In this document: piece by piece, positions 1 to 7,794 of the stretch
Numbering within the stretch: position 1 is the first letter of the stretch
How the letters are laid out: each line of letters starts with the position of its first letter
Origin: Billgrantia endophytica
GTDB lineage: Bacteria; Pseudomonadota; Gammaproteobacteria; Pseudomonadales; Halomonadaceae
Reading direction: 5' to 3'
DNA: 64,000 nucleotides
Assembly (NCBI RefSeq): GCF_002879615.1
Contig: NZ_PNRF01000001.1
Coordinates: forward strand, 29,483 to 93,482
The notes under the pieces: model-generated
The model's input: the letters and a program-made list of their open reading frames with translations, nothing else
Database searches by the model: none
Told to the model about the DNA's origin: nothing
Program-made: the position numbers and the translations under genes

Positions 1-962
1 TAGTCCGGGCGCTGCCCCAGCTCGACCAAAGCGCGGGCGATGATGTTGACGAAGCGCCAGGCAAACTCCCTAAAAGCAGCGCTGTCGCCTTCGCCTGAGA
101 GTTGTCCGGCGATACGTGAGGCGACTTCGGAGATCCGCCCGAACCGGCCCACCGCGTTGTAACGTGCCGAGATGTCAGGCCAGCCCAAATGGAAGATATA
201 GAACTCGCCCTCGCGTCCGGCACGCTTGGCCTCGACGTACATGCGCTTGAGCAGGTCGGCGTCACCCTTCGGATCGAACACGATCACCACTTCGTGCTCG
301 CCAGCGGCGTTCTTGCGCCGGATATCCTGAGTGATGAACAACTCGGCCAATCGGGTCTTGCCGACCCGGGTGGTACCCAGCACCAGCGAGTGGCCGACGC
401 GCTCACCCAATGGCAAGGTCACGTCGGTCTCGTGGGGTTCGATGCCGTGCAGTCGGGGCATGCCGCCCACCGGCGGCAAGGGCCGGGTTGGGTTGAGTGG
501 GCTGTCCCAGGCGGTCAGTCGCGCCAGTGTCGGTAGCGGGGAGGGTGCGAACTCCAGTTGCTCCTCCAGCCGGCGGGCCAGTCGATGGAGCGGGGGAGGC
601 TCGACGTAACGGCGGAACTCCGGCCGGTAGGTCTGCATCAGCCGGTGGGTGTGGCGTTGCTCCCAGCGGAAACCGCGACCGATGAACAGCCTTTGCTGGC
701 TGACGGGCACACCCCGGCTGGTCATCACGTAACGGGGCAGGCGGCGGATGTTGCGGCGGTAGCGCAGGATCGCCAGCGCGTCACGCAGGCGGATGGCACC
801 GAAGGCAAGGAACGTCAGCGCGCTGCCGACGCCGAGTGATGGGCTTAGCGCGAGCGACCACGGTGCCACCAGGCACAGAAGCGCGGCGATGGCGCAGACC
901 GCCACGGTGTACAGCTCCACCGCTGGCCGCAGCAGGACCTCGATCGAGTGCGGTTGGGCCAT
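1..962 (-). CDS. traD: ICE type IV coupling protein, TraD/VirD4-like (N-terminal part, truncated by window edge)
   Basis: This reading frame stays open from an ATG at 962 down to the window start, giving the first ~320 residues of a TraD-like coupling ATPase, which feeds the relaxase-DNA complex into the conjugation channel at the inner membrane. Residues ~15-60 are hydrophobic and look like two membrane segments. A Walker A motif (GTTRVGKT) lies near residue 200, followed by a VFDPKGD segment typical of PFGI-1/SXT-class TraD. It begins 11 bases past the stop of the PFL_4695-like gene, so it is the last visible gene of a five-gene minus-strand run. The C-terminal Walker B part lies outside the window. 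The call rests on motif order and neighbours. Confidence 0.82.
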   Translation of the reverse strand, partial: MAQPHSIEVLLRPAVELYTVAVCAIAALLCLVAPWSLALSPSLGVGSALTFLAFGAIRLRDALAILRYRRNIRRLPRYVMTSRGVPVSQQRLFIGRGFRWEQRHTHRLMQTYRPEFRRYVEPPPLHRLARRLEEQLEFAPSPLPTLARLTAWDSPLNPTRPLPPVGGMPRLHGIEPHETDVTLPLGERVGHSLVLGTTRVGKTRLAELFITQDIRRKNAAGEHEVVIVFDPKGDADLLKRMYVEAKRAGREGEFYIFHLGWPDISARYNAVGRFGRISEVASRIAGQLSGEGDSAAFREFAWRFVNIIARALVELGQRPD

Positions 963-972
963 GGGGCATGCA

Positions 973-1518
973 TCACTGCTCGATGCCGGTGGCGGTGATC
1001 AACACTGGGTAATGGTGCAGCCCCAGGCGTGCGGCCAGGTCGTCGCCGGCGACCGGTGAGAGCGTCAGGCCAGAGGCTGAGCGGCGTAGCGCCTCCAGTT
1101 CCGCCTGGGATTCGACATTGACCACCAGCCCCACGGCGCCCAGTTCGCGCAAGATAGGCAAGCGCTGTTCGAGCCAGGCGTGCGAGCGGTCATCGCTTCC
1201 CACCAGAAACAGCGGCGTCAATCCCGGCGCCTGGATGACACGGCGTTGTACGACGCCCGGTGACAACGACACCGAGCGCACTGGTAGCATGTCGGCTTCA
1301 TTACCCCCTTCGCTGGGCCTGGCAGGTGCCGATACTTGTGGTGGCGTCGCTGGTGGTGGGCTATCGGGCTGCGGGTTCAGGGCCTGGTAGTAAGGCAGGG
1401 CCGAGGCGCCGCCGTGATCTTCGACCACGATCAAGGGCGGATCTGCTGAGGCCGGCAGGGTGAGCCAGGCCAGCAGCAGTCCGACGAACAGGCGGGGTAT
1501 GCGAACATAGGGGGTCAT
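973..1518 (-). CDS. Integrating conjugative element protein, PFL_4695 family
   Basis: A 181-residue exported protein with a signal peptide (positively charged start, hydrophobic core ~9-22, then ASA). A Pro-rich linker at ~50-65 is followed by a globular half with LTPLFLVGSDDRS and a C-terminal YPVLITATGIEQ. This layout matches the PFL_4695/TIGR03765 family, which is found only in ICE conjugation modules and is thought to act in the periplasm; its molecular role is unknown. Its ATG overlaps the stop of the lytic transglycosylase gene by four bases, and the coupling protein follows directly, so the genes are surely cotranscribed and translationally coupled. Confidence 0.75.
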   Translation of the reverse strand: MTPYVRIPRLFVGLLLAWLTLPASADPPLIVVEDHGGASALPYYQALNPQPDSPPPATPPQVSAPARPSEGGNEADMLPVRSVSLSPGVVQRRVIQAPGLTPLFLVGSDDRSHAWLEQRLPILRELGAVGLVVNVESQAELEALRRSASGLTLSPVAGDDLAARLGLHHYPVLITATGIEQ

Positions 1519-2132
1519 GGTGGGTGTGCCTCTTGGGTGGCGGTGATTTGCCTGCCGAGTACGCGCTCGAGGTGCTGGCCGACACTGCGGCGGTAGCGCG
1601 CGGCGGGCTCGCCGCCCGCCGGACGGTGGTAGCGCCCCACCGCCAGCAGCCAGTCGCCGCCGGGGGTGTGCTGCTCGCGCAGGATCTCGGCGGCAATGGC
1701 GAGGTTGCGATAGGGATCGAGCAGGTCGCAGGGTTCGTCGTAACGCCCGCGCTGGTAGCCAAGGTTGATCTGTCCCAGCCCGGCGTCGATGCGGGTCGTT
1801 GGCACCTCGTGCAGGGCGTCGTGCAATCCGGCGCAGGCGTCGCCACGGGTGGCGAAGCGCTGCGGATTACCGGCGACGTTGAGGGTCCAGGGCCAGGGGA
1901 GGATGCGGCCCCGGATGGTGGTGCCGCTCTCTTGCAGGGCAACGGCATAGAGTACCGCCGATGGCACGCCGGCCCGGTACGCGGACAGTTGATAGGCTGG
2001 CGGCGGCACTTCTCCGATGGAGGCTTGCGCGCCGGGCGGCGAAGCGCCGGCACCCCCGGCCAACAGTGCCCCCGCCAGCAGTAGTCCGAGGCGAGTCAAC
2101 CAATGGAGGTGAGCCGCTATTGCCGCTGCCAT
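1515..2132 (-). CDS. ICE-associated lytic transglycosylase (SLT domain)
   Basis: A 205-residue exported protein with an N-terminal hydrophobic signal (~12-30). The SLT-type fold follows: a catalytic-Glu context AVALQESG near residue 67 and a downstream GLGQINLGYQ motif, where GLxQI is diagnostic of family 1 lytic transglycosylases. Such enzymes cut peptidoglycan to let the conjugation apparatus cross the cell wall. The gene overlaps its upstream neighbour by ~16 bases and its downstream neighbour by four, which fixes it in the conjugation operon. Transglycosylases next to PFL_4695 and TIGR03759 proteins are standard in PFGI-1-type ICEs. Confidence 0.85.
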   Translation of the reverse strand: MAAAIAAHLHWLTRLGLLLAGALLAGGAGASPPGAQASIGEVPPPAYQLSAYRAGVPSAVLYAVALQESGTTIRGRILPWPWTLNVAGNPQRFATRGDACAGLHDALHEVPTTRIDAGLGQINLGYQRGRYDEPCDLLDPYRNLAIAAEILREQHTPGGDWLLAVGRYHRPAGGEPAARYRRSVGQHLERVLGRQITATQEAHPP

Positions 2133-2872
2133 TGCCCATCCACCTCGTGTACCACGGCCGGCAACTCACCCGGCAGTCCAAGCGACAGCCAGCGCCCGCC
2201 ATCGTGATTGAGCGTAATTGTGCCAGTGCGCACCCGGGCCGGGTCGATGCCGACCCGCGAGGCCCAGTGGCGGATGTGGGCGTCGTCCTGGCGGCTGCCG
2301 ACCATGTAGATGTCGATCTCGGTACGGTCGGCGTGCAGTCGTTGGACGAGTTGGTCGCAGGCGGTACAGGCGTCCCTGACGAACACGGCGGCGCGCTGGG
2401 CACCGGCATCGGGCGTGGCGAGGGCGGCGCTGGGCAGCTCGACCCGTGGCATGTCGGGGTGCAGGCGCTGCCAGGCAGCGTCGTAGGCACGTTGATAGCT
2501 CAAAAGTTTCTCGACGCGCCGGGCCTCGGCCTGAACCTGCAGTTCGGCGTAGCGGCGGCGTTCCTCGTCGGAGCGGGCTTCGATACCGAGCGCGGTCAGG
2601 GGATCCAGGTCGGGCGAGTAGACGCCGATCGGCCCCTGCATCAGCTCCCGGTAGCGTGCCCATTCCTCGGTGCTCAGTCCCCAGTCCTGTGCCAGGCGTT
2701 CGTCGTCGTGAACCTCGGCGGTCTGCCGGATCTGGCTGTGGGTGGTGTGGTCGTCGGCTTCGGTGGTGTGCTGAGCGGAGGCAGGGGCGGTGCCCAGGGC
2801 CAGGCTGGCGATGGCCGACAGAAGCAGAGGACGAAGAGAAGGGCGGTGCGTCATCATGGTTGGCACGCTCAT
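2117..2872 (-). CDS. Integrating conjugative element protein, TIGR03759 family
   Basis: The start is taken as the ATG at 2872, which overlaps the stop of the preceding PilL-like gene (ATGA) and gives a proper signal peptide (hydrophobic ~13-30, then ASAQ). The 251-residue product has an acidic, His-rich stretch after the signal, a WGLSTEEWARYRELMQGP segment typical of TIGR03759, and a C-terminal thioredoxin-like half with a CTACD motif near residue 173. The family occurs only in ICE conjugation modules. The CxxC suggests a periplasmic disulfide role, but the function is unproven. An upstream extension of the frame to 2998 overlaps the previous gene and is unlikely to be used. Confidence 0.78.
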   Translation of the reverse strand: MSVPTMMTHRPSLRPLLLSAIASLALGTAPASAQHTTEADDHTTHSQIRQTAEVHDDERLAQDWGLSTEEWARYRELMQGPIGVYSPDLDPLTALGIEARSDEERRRYAELQVQAEARRVEKLLSYQRAYDAAWQRLHPDMPRVELPSAALATPDAGAQRAAVFVRDACTACDQLVQRLHADRTEIDIYMVGSRQDDAHIRHWASRVGIDPARVRTGTITLNHDGGRWLSLGLPGELPAVVHEVDGQWQRQ

Positions 2873-3510
2873 GGCACCACCTCGTCCAGCAGCGTGGTGG
2901 ATGCCGGCGTCTCGGGAGCCTTGCCTGTGGTTCCGGGCGTGCGCACCCGGGCATCGTTGTCGGTTACTGCGCCGCACCTTGATACGGGGGTAAAGCACAC
3001 GCGCCGGGCCGCTTCATCGACGTGCAGATCCCAGGCCGGGCCGGCCAGAGTCGCCAGGGCGTCATGCAGCATTAGGGGGCCAAGTTGGTAATGCGCCGCC
3101 GGCAGCGGCAATGCCTGGAGATCGTCCGCCGTGCCGGCGCAGAGCCGGTAGCCGGTACGTCGCAGCACATGGCGCAGCGCATCACCGACGGTGGCGTGCG
3201 AGGTGTTGGGAATGGCGACATTGATGACTTGCAGCAGCAAGTCATGCTGGGCGGCGGACGGGGCGAGCTCGACCAGGGTGTAGCGGCCGTAGCGGGCTAC
3301 TGGAATCAGTTTCGGTGTGAGTGTTGGTGCCAGGCTGGCCGGCGCTTCAGGCACTTCTCTGGACAGTTCTTCAAGTGGTTCAGCTAGCGGTGGAGGCTCC
3401 GTCGTGACGCATCCAGACGCCAAGGCTGCAGCCAGTATCAGGCTGACAGCGGGCAGGCTCCCACCCAGGCGCAAGGGACAGAGGAAGTGATGTGGCCGGA
3501 GCTGTGGCAT
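2869..3510 (-). CDS. PilL-like lipoprotein of PFGI-1-type ICE
   Basis: A 213-residue lipoprotein: hydrophobic signal ~20-33 ending in the lipobox LASGC, so Cys34 should be lipidated. The body carries RYGRYTLVEL and then VGDALRHVLRRTGYRLC, the pattern of the PilL N-terminal domain (TIGR03748), which is distantly related to secretin-associated and TolB-like modules. In PFGI-1-class ICEs this gene usually opens the conjugative-pilus block. Here it is the most promoter-proximal gene of the run, with the integrase 326 bases upstream. The short distance between int and pilL suggests that much cargo and regulation was lost or lies elsewhere. The C-terminal ~30 residues are low complexity. Confidence 0.72.
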   Translation of the reverse strand: MPQLRPHHFLCPLRLGGSLPAVSLILAAALASGCVTTEPPPLAEPLEELSREVPEAPASLAPTLTPKLIPVARYGRYTLVELAPSAAQHDLLLQVINVAIPNTSHATVGDALRHVLRRTGYRLCAGTADDLQALPLPAAHYQLGPLMLHDALATLAGPAWDLHVDEAARRVCFTPVSRCGAVTDNDARVRTPGTTGKAPETPASTTLLDEVVP

Positions 3511-3836
3511 GCGTCACGGTTCCCAGGAAGATGGAACCGTAACCTTCGCAACCGATGGCCATCTCTGCTGTAAACAATCGGCACCAACAGGTCACCTGAT
3601 TGATGTGAGGAGGCGCCAATAGCGGTACGTGATCACGCAAAAGTTATTCGATATTCCCTACTGGAGCCGGACCGGATCTGATGGACATGGCATTGCAGTG
3701 CCTGAAAGCTTTCATAGGTTGCCATCAGAAGCCTTTCGTACTCACAGAATTTCGGTCAAGTTCATATCAGGGTGGTGGTGCTCATGACGATGGTTTCCTA
3801 GAGATGGCACACCCTCCCGGTACTCGTCCTGGCAGA
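3511..3836. other. Intergenic gap between PilL-like gene and integrase
   Basis: Nothing convincing is encoded here; short frames lack plausible starts or composition. The stretch is less GC-rich than its surroundings. It should carry the promoter for the minus-strand conjugation genes, but I could not pick out clear -35 and -10 boxes. Confidence 0.5.
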
Positions 3837-5651
3837 TCAACAAATCGAGCTGCAGACCATATGTGCAACCACATGCAGGTTTTCGGATGTCACCGCTTCG
3901 ATGGGCGGAACACCCCCCAACAGGTCATACGGTTGTAGGAGTGCATGGTAGATCTGCCATGAGTCGACACTACGGACCGTCTGTTTGAGCACGGCCTGAA
4001 CCAAACGGCGCTTGAGCGGGTCGAGCTGCCAATCCGGAACTCGCTGCCCTCGATTCCCCAGACTGATCGACAGCAAGTTACCGGCCTGGATCTCGTAGGT
4101 GATCCATCGCCGCGATTTTCCTGCTAGTTTGGCGTACTCGGATACTGGCAGGTTGTGGGGCGCCTCCAGGATGTCAAGCAGGATCATCCGTTCGCGCTGG
4201 GCGTTGGAGATGGTCGGTTCCGTCTTGGGGGGACGTACGGCGGACAGTCGTTGAACCGGGACAGGCACTTGCGATGGCGCCTCTTGGGGCTTGGACAGCA
4301 CCAAGGTCGGCGTCACGGCAATCGATGGCGGTCCCTGCCTGTTCGGTTCTTCAGCGGCCACCGGGACATCCTCCAGGCGGATGGTCAGGAGGTCGCTGGC
4401 CGCTTTGACCTGGCCTTGCTCGAACAGATCCAGCCTGTCGGCCCAGTCCTGCATCATGCGGCGGCGCTGCTCGACGTACTTGGCATGGTTGTAGGTCCTT
4501 CGGACCTGGTTCGGATCGACGTGGGAGAGCTGCGCATCGACCCACTTCTCGGGATAACCGAACTCGTGCAGCGCGGTCGAGATGGTGGCGCGGATGCCAT
4601 GGCCTGTCAGCCGGCCGTCGTATCCCAAGCGCTTCAACGCATGATTGAGGGTGTTCTCGCTGATGCGCTTCTTCAGATCCTTCGCTCCGGGGAACAGATA
4701 CTTCTGCGCGGGCTTCATTCGGTCGAGCATGTGCCGAACGATCTCCATCGCCTGCGCCGACAGCGGCACGATGTATGGCGGGATGTCTTCCGTCCGCAGG
4801 TTCTCCTTCTGCATCTTCAGCTCCAGCTGCTTCACCACATCCGGCGGGATGATCCACAAGCCGTCATCAAGGTGGAACTGGTCCGGCGTCGCCAGTCGCA
4901 GCTCGCCGGTCCGTACCCCGGTCAGGAACAGCATCCGCACGCCGAGTTGGGTCTGCAGTCGGCCGGGGTACTTGCGCAGCAGGCGCAGGAACTCGGGCAA
5001 CTCGGGTATGCGCAGGAAGGGGTTATGGCGCACGGGTGGCTGGGGCATGGCGACAACGTCCAGGTCCGAGGCCGGGTTACGTTCCAGGTCGGGCACGACC
5101 ACCAGGGCGTACCGAAACAACTGGTTAAGCCAGGTGCGCACCTTCTCGGCCACCGACGGCGCGCCGCGCTTCTCGATGCGACCGACGACCTCGAGCAGGT
5201 CGGCACGGGTGATGTCGTGGATCGACCGTCTGCGCAGTGCCGGCAGTACGTCGTTTCCAAAGATGCGAGGGATCAGCGAGAGCGAGGTTTGCCGTCCCTT
5301 CTTGAGGCGACCCCGTTCGCGAAACTTGAACCACTTCTCGTAGACCGCCTCGAAGGTGCTCTGCTCAGCCTGGGTGGCGATGCGCCGATCCTTCACGCGC
5401 TGACTCTGGGGGTTGATGTCCTTGGCCACGAGCGCCCGCGCCTCGTGGCGGCGGGTGCGGGCTTCGCGCAGGCTGATCTCTGGATAGGTCCCGAGGGACA
5501 TTCGCTTCTGCCGCCCCAGCCAGGTGTAGCGGAAATGCCAGGACTTCGTGCCCGTGGCCGAGACAGCCAACGAGAGACCGTCGAAGTCCGGGAGGGTATA
5601 GTCCTTTCCGGTGGCCTTGGCTTGCCGGACGACCATGTCAGTGAGTGCCAT
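3837..5651 (-). CDS. int: Tyrosine-type ICE integrase with C-terminal ParS/MbcA-like extension
   Basis: This 604-residue integrase inserts and excises the ICE. Residues ~1-90 form the N-terminal DUF4102 domain, ~95-190 the SAM-like core-binding domain, and ~210-400 the catalytic domain, with Arg247 (TGVRTGE), His351/Arg354 (GHGIR), His377 (LSH) and the nucleophile Tyr387 (RRTYNH) all intact. Typical P4-type integrases end soon after that; this one continues ~200 residues. After a Pro-rich linker (~430-480) come a helix-turn-helix-like part (SEYAKLAGKSRRWITYE) and a segment DSWQIYHALLQPYDLLGG..PPIEAV resembling the Xre/MbcA/ParS toxin-binding domain. The start has AGGAG five bases upstream inside a hairpin. 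The gene points into the element from tRNA-Gly, as in ICEclc-type elements. Confidence 0.92.
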   Translation of the reverse strand: MALTDMVVRQAKATGKDYTLPDFDGLSLAVSATGTKSWHFRYTWLGRQKRMSLGTYPEISLREARTRRHEARALVAKDINPQSQRVKDRRIATQAEQSTFEAVYEKWFKFRERGRLKKGRQTSLSLIPRIFGNDVLPALRRRSIHDITRADLLEVVGRIEKRGAPSVAEKVRTWLNQLFRYALVVVPDLERNPASDLDVVAMPQPPVRHNPFLRIPELPEFLRLLRKYPGRLQTQLGVRMLFLTGVRTGELRLATPDQFHLDDGLWIIPPDVVKQLELKMQKENLRTEDIPPYIVPLSAQAMEIVRHMLDRMKPAQKYLFPGAKDLKKRISENTLNHALKRLGYDGRLTGHGIRATISTALHEFGYPEKWVDAQLSHVDPNQVRRTYNHAKYVEQRRRMMQDWADRLDLFEQGQVKAASDLLTIRLEDVPVAAEEPNRQGPPSIAVTPTLVLSKPQEAPSQVPVPVQRLSAVRPPKTEPTISNAQRERMILLDILEAPHNLPVSEYAKLAGKSRRWITYEIQAGNLLSISLGNRGQRVPDWQLDPLKRRLVQAVLKQTVRSVDSWQIYHALLQPYDLLGGVPPIEAVTSENLHVVAHMVCSSIC

Positions 5652-5656
5652 GTCTG

Positions 5657-5676
5657 CTCCTGAACAGAGTCAGGAG
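5657..5676 (-). promoter_or_regulatory. Inverted repeat covering the integrase ribosome binding site
   Basis: On the minus strand CTCCTGA and TCAGGAG form a perfect 7-bp inverted repeat with a 6-base loop. The second arm contains the AGGAG Shine-Dalgarno of the integrase ATG at 5651. In mRNA the hairpin would hide the ribosome binding site; as DNA it could equally be a small operator. Confidence 0.5.
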
Positions 5677-5873
5677 TCAGATGCTCATCCCATCGCTCGC
5701 TCGGCTCCAGCGACAATCCGGGCTCGAACCCAACCGCTTAGATGGACTACTGGATGGACTAATCTAGTCCAGCAGTGGGTGGATTTCAGTGAATATCACT
5801 GGACGACTGTCTGGAAAAAATTCTTTGATGACAGTGGATTATGGAGCTCGGTGGATTTCCATGGAAGCTGGGC
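5677..5873. other. Presumed integrase arm-site region between int and tRNA-Gly
   Basis: No gene is seen. The stretch holds repeated GTGGATT words and a perfect inverted repeat (TGGACTA, 3-base spacer, TAGTCCA, 5755-5771). Clustered short repeats next to a tRNA att site are what arm-type integrase or excisionase sites look like, but this is inference. Confidence 0.4.
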
Positions 5874-5892
5874 TGGAGCGGGTGAAGGGAAT
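5874..5892 (-). other. Presumed ICE attachment core in the 3' end of tRNA-Gly
   Basis: ICEs with this integrase class recombine within the last ~18 bases of a tRNA gene. The int gene sits 223 bases from the CCA end of tRNA-Gly and reads away from it, so the boundary is expected here. The second att copy should lie outside the window to the left and cannot be checked. Confidence 0.5.
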
Positions 5893-5947
5893 CGAACCCT
5901 CGTCTTAAGCTTGGGAAGCTTCTGCTCTGCCATTGAGCTACACCCGC
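5874..5947 (-). tRNA. tRNA-Gly (anticodon CCC)
   Basis: The minus strand folds as a full tRNA: acceptor GCGGGTG pairs with CACCCGC, the D-loop is AGCTCAATGGCAGAGC, the anticodon loop TTCCCAA (anticodon CCC), the T-arm GGTTCGATTCC, and an encoded CCA. The outermost anticodon-stem pair appears to be G-A rather than Watson-Crick. The gene remains complete, as expected when an ICE restores the tRNA 3' end on integration. Confidence 0.95.
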
Positions 5948-6416
5948 GACAGGTTTTCGATAGTAAACTCAATGTTTTAGCTGACGCAAGCTGTCTCGCG
6001 CTTTTTCACCGACAAGTGATTGTTTCTGCCGTTTTTTCGCGTGTTGCCATTGGGCGGGGGATGGCAGCCGTCCGTGTTTGATGCGCCGCCTGGCGTGCGG
6101 TGAAGAAAAATCGGTGGTCAAGTGAGAACTTTTTCCTTTCCTGCTGTCCTATGGAGTACAGACAACAGCGCGATGGCAGTCGCTAATACTGTTGTTCTGG
6201 CTCGCAGTTTCGATCTTGCCGCCCATGGTTCCATGTGGCGGCTTTCTTTTTGTGCGTCACCCTTTTTGTGTGTCACTGAGAGCTGACGACTGTTGCCGGC
6301 ACGCCTGAAGAACACGCCTGCCAGGAAGAGCGGGTGCCGGCGCGGCACTGGGTCCGGCAAGGTGACCGGGTGCGGTTGTCGAGACAGGGGCGATTCGTTG
6401 CAACGGGTCTCGTGGA
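5948..6416. other. Intergenic region between tRNA-Gly and CBS gene
   Basis: No convincing coding sequence. A minus-strand frame at 6118-6420 has no good start and atypical composition. The only clear signal is a terminator-like hairpin at 6218-6251 in plus orientation, listed separately. Confidence 0.5.
6218..6251 (+). terminator. Orphan intrinsic terminator
   Basis: GCCGCC-(C)-ATGG-TT-CCAT-(GT)-GGCGGC folds into a hairpin with one small internal loop and is followed by TTTCTTTTT. In plus orientation no recognised gene lies upstream, so it may end a small RNA from 5950-6218. Minus-strand genes would not see a T tract here. Confidence 0.55.
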
Positions 6417-6824
6417 TCAACTATGCCGCATACGGAGCACTGCGATCAACACGTCACGACGGGTCACGATACCAATCAACCGCTCCTGTTCGACAACCGG
6501 GAAGACCTTGGGTTTTGCGCCCAGCATTTCCTGGGCCAGGTCCGTGATGCTCTTGTTGGGCGAGACGGCCAATACCTCGTGACGCATCAGCTCTCTAACC
6601 AGTGGCGCTTCGTCATTGAGATAGGCGCTTTCCAGCAGCTTTCCCAGCACATCCTGCTCCGAGATGAATCCGATGAGGTGATCTTTCTTGTCGACGACCG
6701 GTACGCCAGGCAGTCGGTGCAGGGCCAAGCCTTCGGCCAGGGTGCGAACCGAGGCGTCTCCAGTGACCCGGTAGCAGTCGCGGGACATGATATCGCGAAC
6801 GATGGTAGGGGCTTTGTCGTGCAT
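6417..6824 (-). CDS. Two-CBS-domain protein
   Basis: A 135-residue protein made almost wholly of two tandem CBS repeats: RDIMSRDCYRVTGDASV..VPVVDKKDHLIGFISEQDVL (~5-60) and RELMRHEVLAVSPNKSI..FPVVEQERLIGIVTRRDVL (~70-128). Such stand-alone Bateman modules bind adenosine nucleotides and act as energy-sensing regulators; the partner is unknown. The start is the ATG at 6824, which has AAGGAGG eight bases upstream; a longer frame to 6863 lacks one. The gene is monocistronic and faces the tRNA-Gly. Confidence 0.88.
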   Translation of the reverse strand: MHDKAPTIVRDIMSRDCYRVTGDASVRTLAEGLALHRLPGVPVVDKKDHLIGFISEQDVLGKLLESAYLNDEAPLVRELMRHEVLAVSPNKSITDLAQEMLGAKPKVFPVVEQERLIGIVTRRDVLIAVLRMRHS

Positions 6825-7075
6825 GAAACTGCCTCCTTGTCCGAATGGTTCAGAGCATGTCATGCGTTAAGCATAGACGAGCGGCACGCAGGGAAGGGGC
6901 TTTGCCAACACTTTTTCCAACGTTGCTATAGCGTTGCGCAGGAACCCGCCTCCAGAGTCCGACTCCAATACCTATACTGGACTGGCGCTACCCGAAGCGT
7001 ATGCGGACCTTCGAACGAAGGGTCCTGCTGGAATGGATCGCTGATGGATGGAGAAAGGTCGCAGAGGAATTGTCA

Positions 7076-7585
7076 ATGGACGCGCGGGAATACATGGCAA
7101 AAAAAGGGATTGCCCAGGGGCGTGATGAAGAGCGCCCCAATACCCTCGAGGAGAAGGCTTGGCAGCGGGCTCGAGAAGCCGGTGGTCACCAGCCTCGGGC
7201 CGGCACCCCCTACGATTGGGAAGACTGGGAGAGATATCACGGTGAACTGGCCGAGGGAGCCGAGGCCATCGAGCAAAAGATCGACCGCGAGGCGCATCGT
7301 CATGCAATGGAGCGCGGCTCGACAGGCGGTGTACAGCACTTCACCCCGACAGTCGACATGCGGCATGACCCGCCAAAGCCCGACGATGAGAAAGACGACA
7401 TCGCGGTTGCTTCTCCCGGCTTGCGACGGGCTTTCCTCGGGCTCGGGGTGTTGGCGCCTCCCGTGGCGGTAGGGCTCTCCCATGGCGGGGCAAGGCGTGT
7501 TGCAACCTGCCTGATACTGACTCTGCTGGGCTGGCTTCCGGGTGTCGTCTATGCCATGCGGTGGATCAGGCATGCGGCACGTTGA
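7076..7585 (+). CDS. Membrane protein with C-terminal YqaE/Pmp3-type domain
   Basis: The ~115 N-terminal residues of this 169-residue protein are hydrophilic and highly charged (many Glu, Arg, Asp). The last ~45 form two membrane segments: LGVLAPPVAVGL, a short polar turn, then CLILTLLGWLPGVVYAMRWI. This is the pattern of the stress-linked YqaE/Pmp3 (UPF0057) proteolipids, which are normally only ~55 residues long, so the long charged N-terminus is unusual. The ATG at 7076 is chosen because GAGG lies seven bases upstream; an in-frame ATG at 7001 has no ribosome binding site. The role may be membrane-potential or salt-stress protection, by family analogy only. Confidence 0.65.
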   Translation: MDAREYMAKKGIAQGRDEERPNTLEEKAWQRAREAGGHQPRAGTPYDWEDWERYHGELAEGAEAIEQKIDREAHRHAMERGSTGGVQHFTPTVDMRHDPPKPDDEKDDIAVASPGLRRAFLGLGVLAPPVAVGLSHGGARRVATCLILTLLGWLPGVVYAMRWIRHAAR

Positions 7586-7733
7586 CCTTTACTTTTTGGC
7601 GAGCGCACTCCACAGGAGGGCGCTGAACAAACACTTGCCTGCGCAGTGAGTCTGTTTCCACGATTCGCGGCGAGGATGCGGTGGAATCGGAAGAGGAAAG
7701 CGAGGCGTCAGGCACAAAGACGGGGCTGGAACG

Positions 7734-7761
7734 TTGAAGGCGGCACCGTTGCCGGTATAAT
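7734..7761 (+). promoter_or_regulatory. Sigma70-type promoter for the EamA transporter
   Basis: TTGAAG (7734-7739) and a consensus TATAAT (7756-7761) are separated by 16 bases. Transcription would begin near 7768, leaving a very short leader. This favours the GTG start at 7795 over the TTG at 7774. Confidence 0.65.
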
Positions 7762-7794
7762 CGCCGTCAACTATTGTTCTTCCTGGGGTTGACC

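Noticed and set aside
4155..5663. 502-codon plus-strand frame opposite the integrase
   Set aside because: The integrase has all catalytic residues on the minus strand; this frame shows none.
5721..5731. GGCTCGAACCC, resembling a tRNA T-arm, near the integrase
   Set aside because: No matching acceptor or anticodon arm can be folded around it; most likely chance or an arm-site motif.
6118..6420. 100-codon minus-strand frame between tRNA-Gly and the CBS gene
   Set aside because: No ribosome binding site, low-complexity start and it crosses the terminator; a shorter internal ATG at 6231 gives only a hydrophobic stub.
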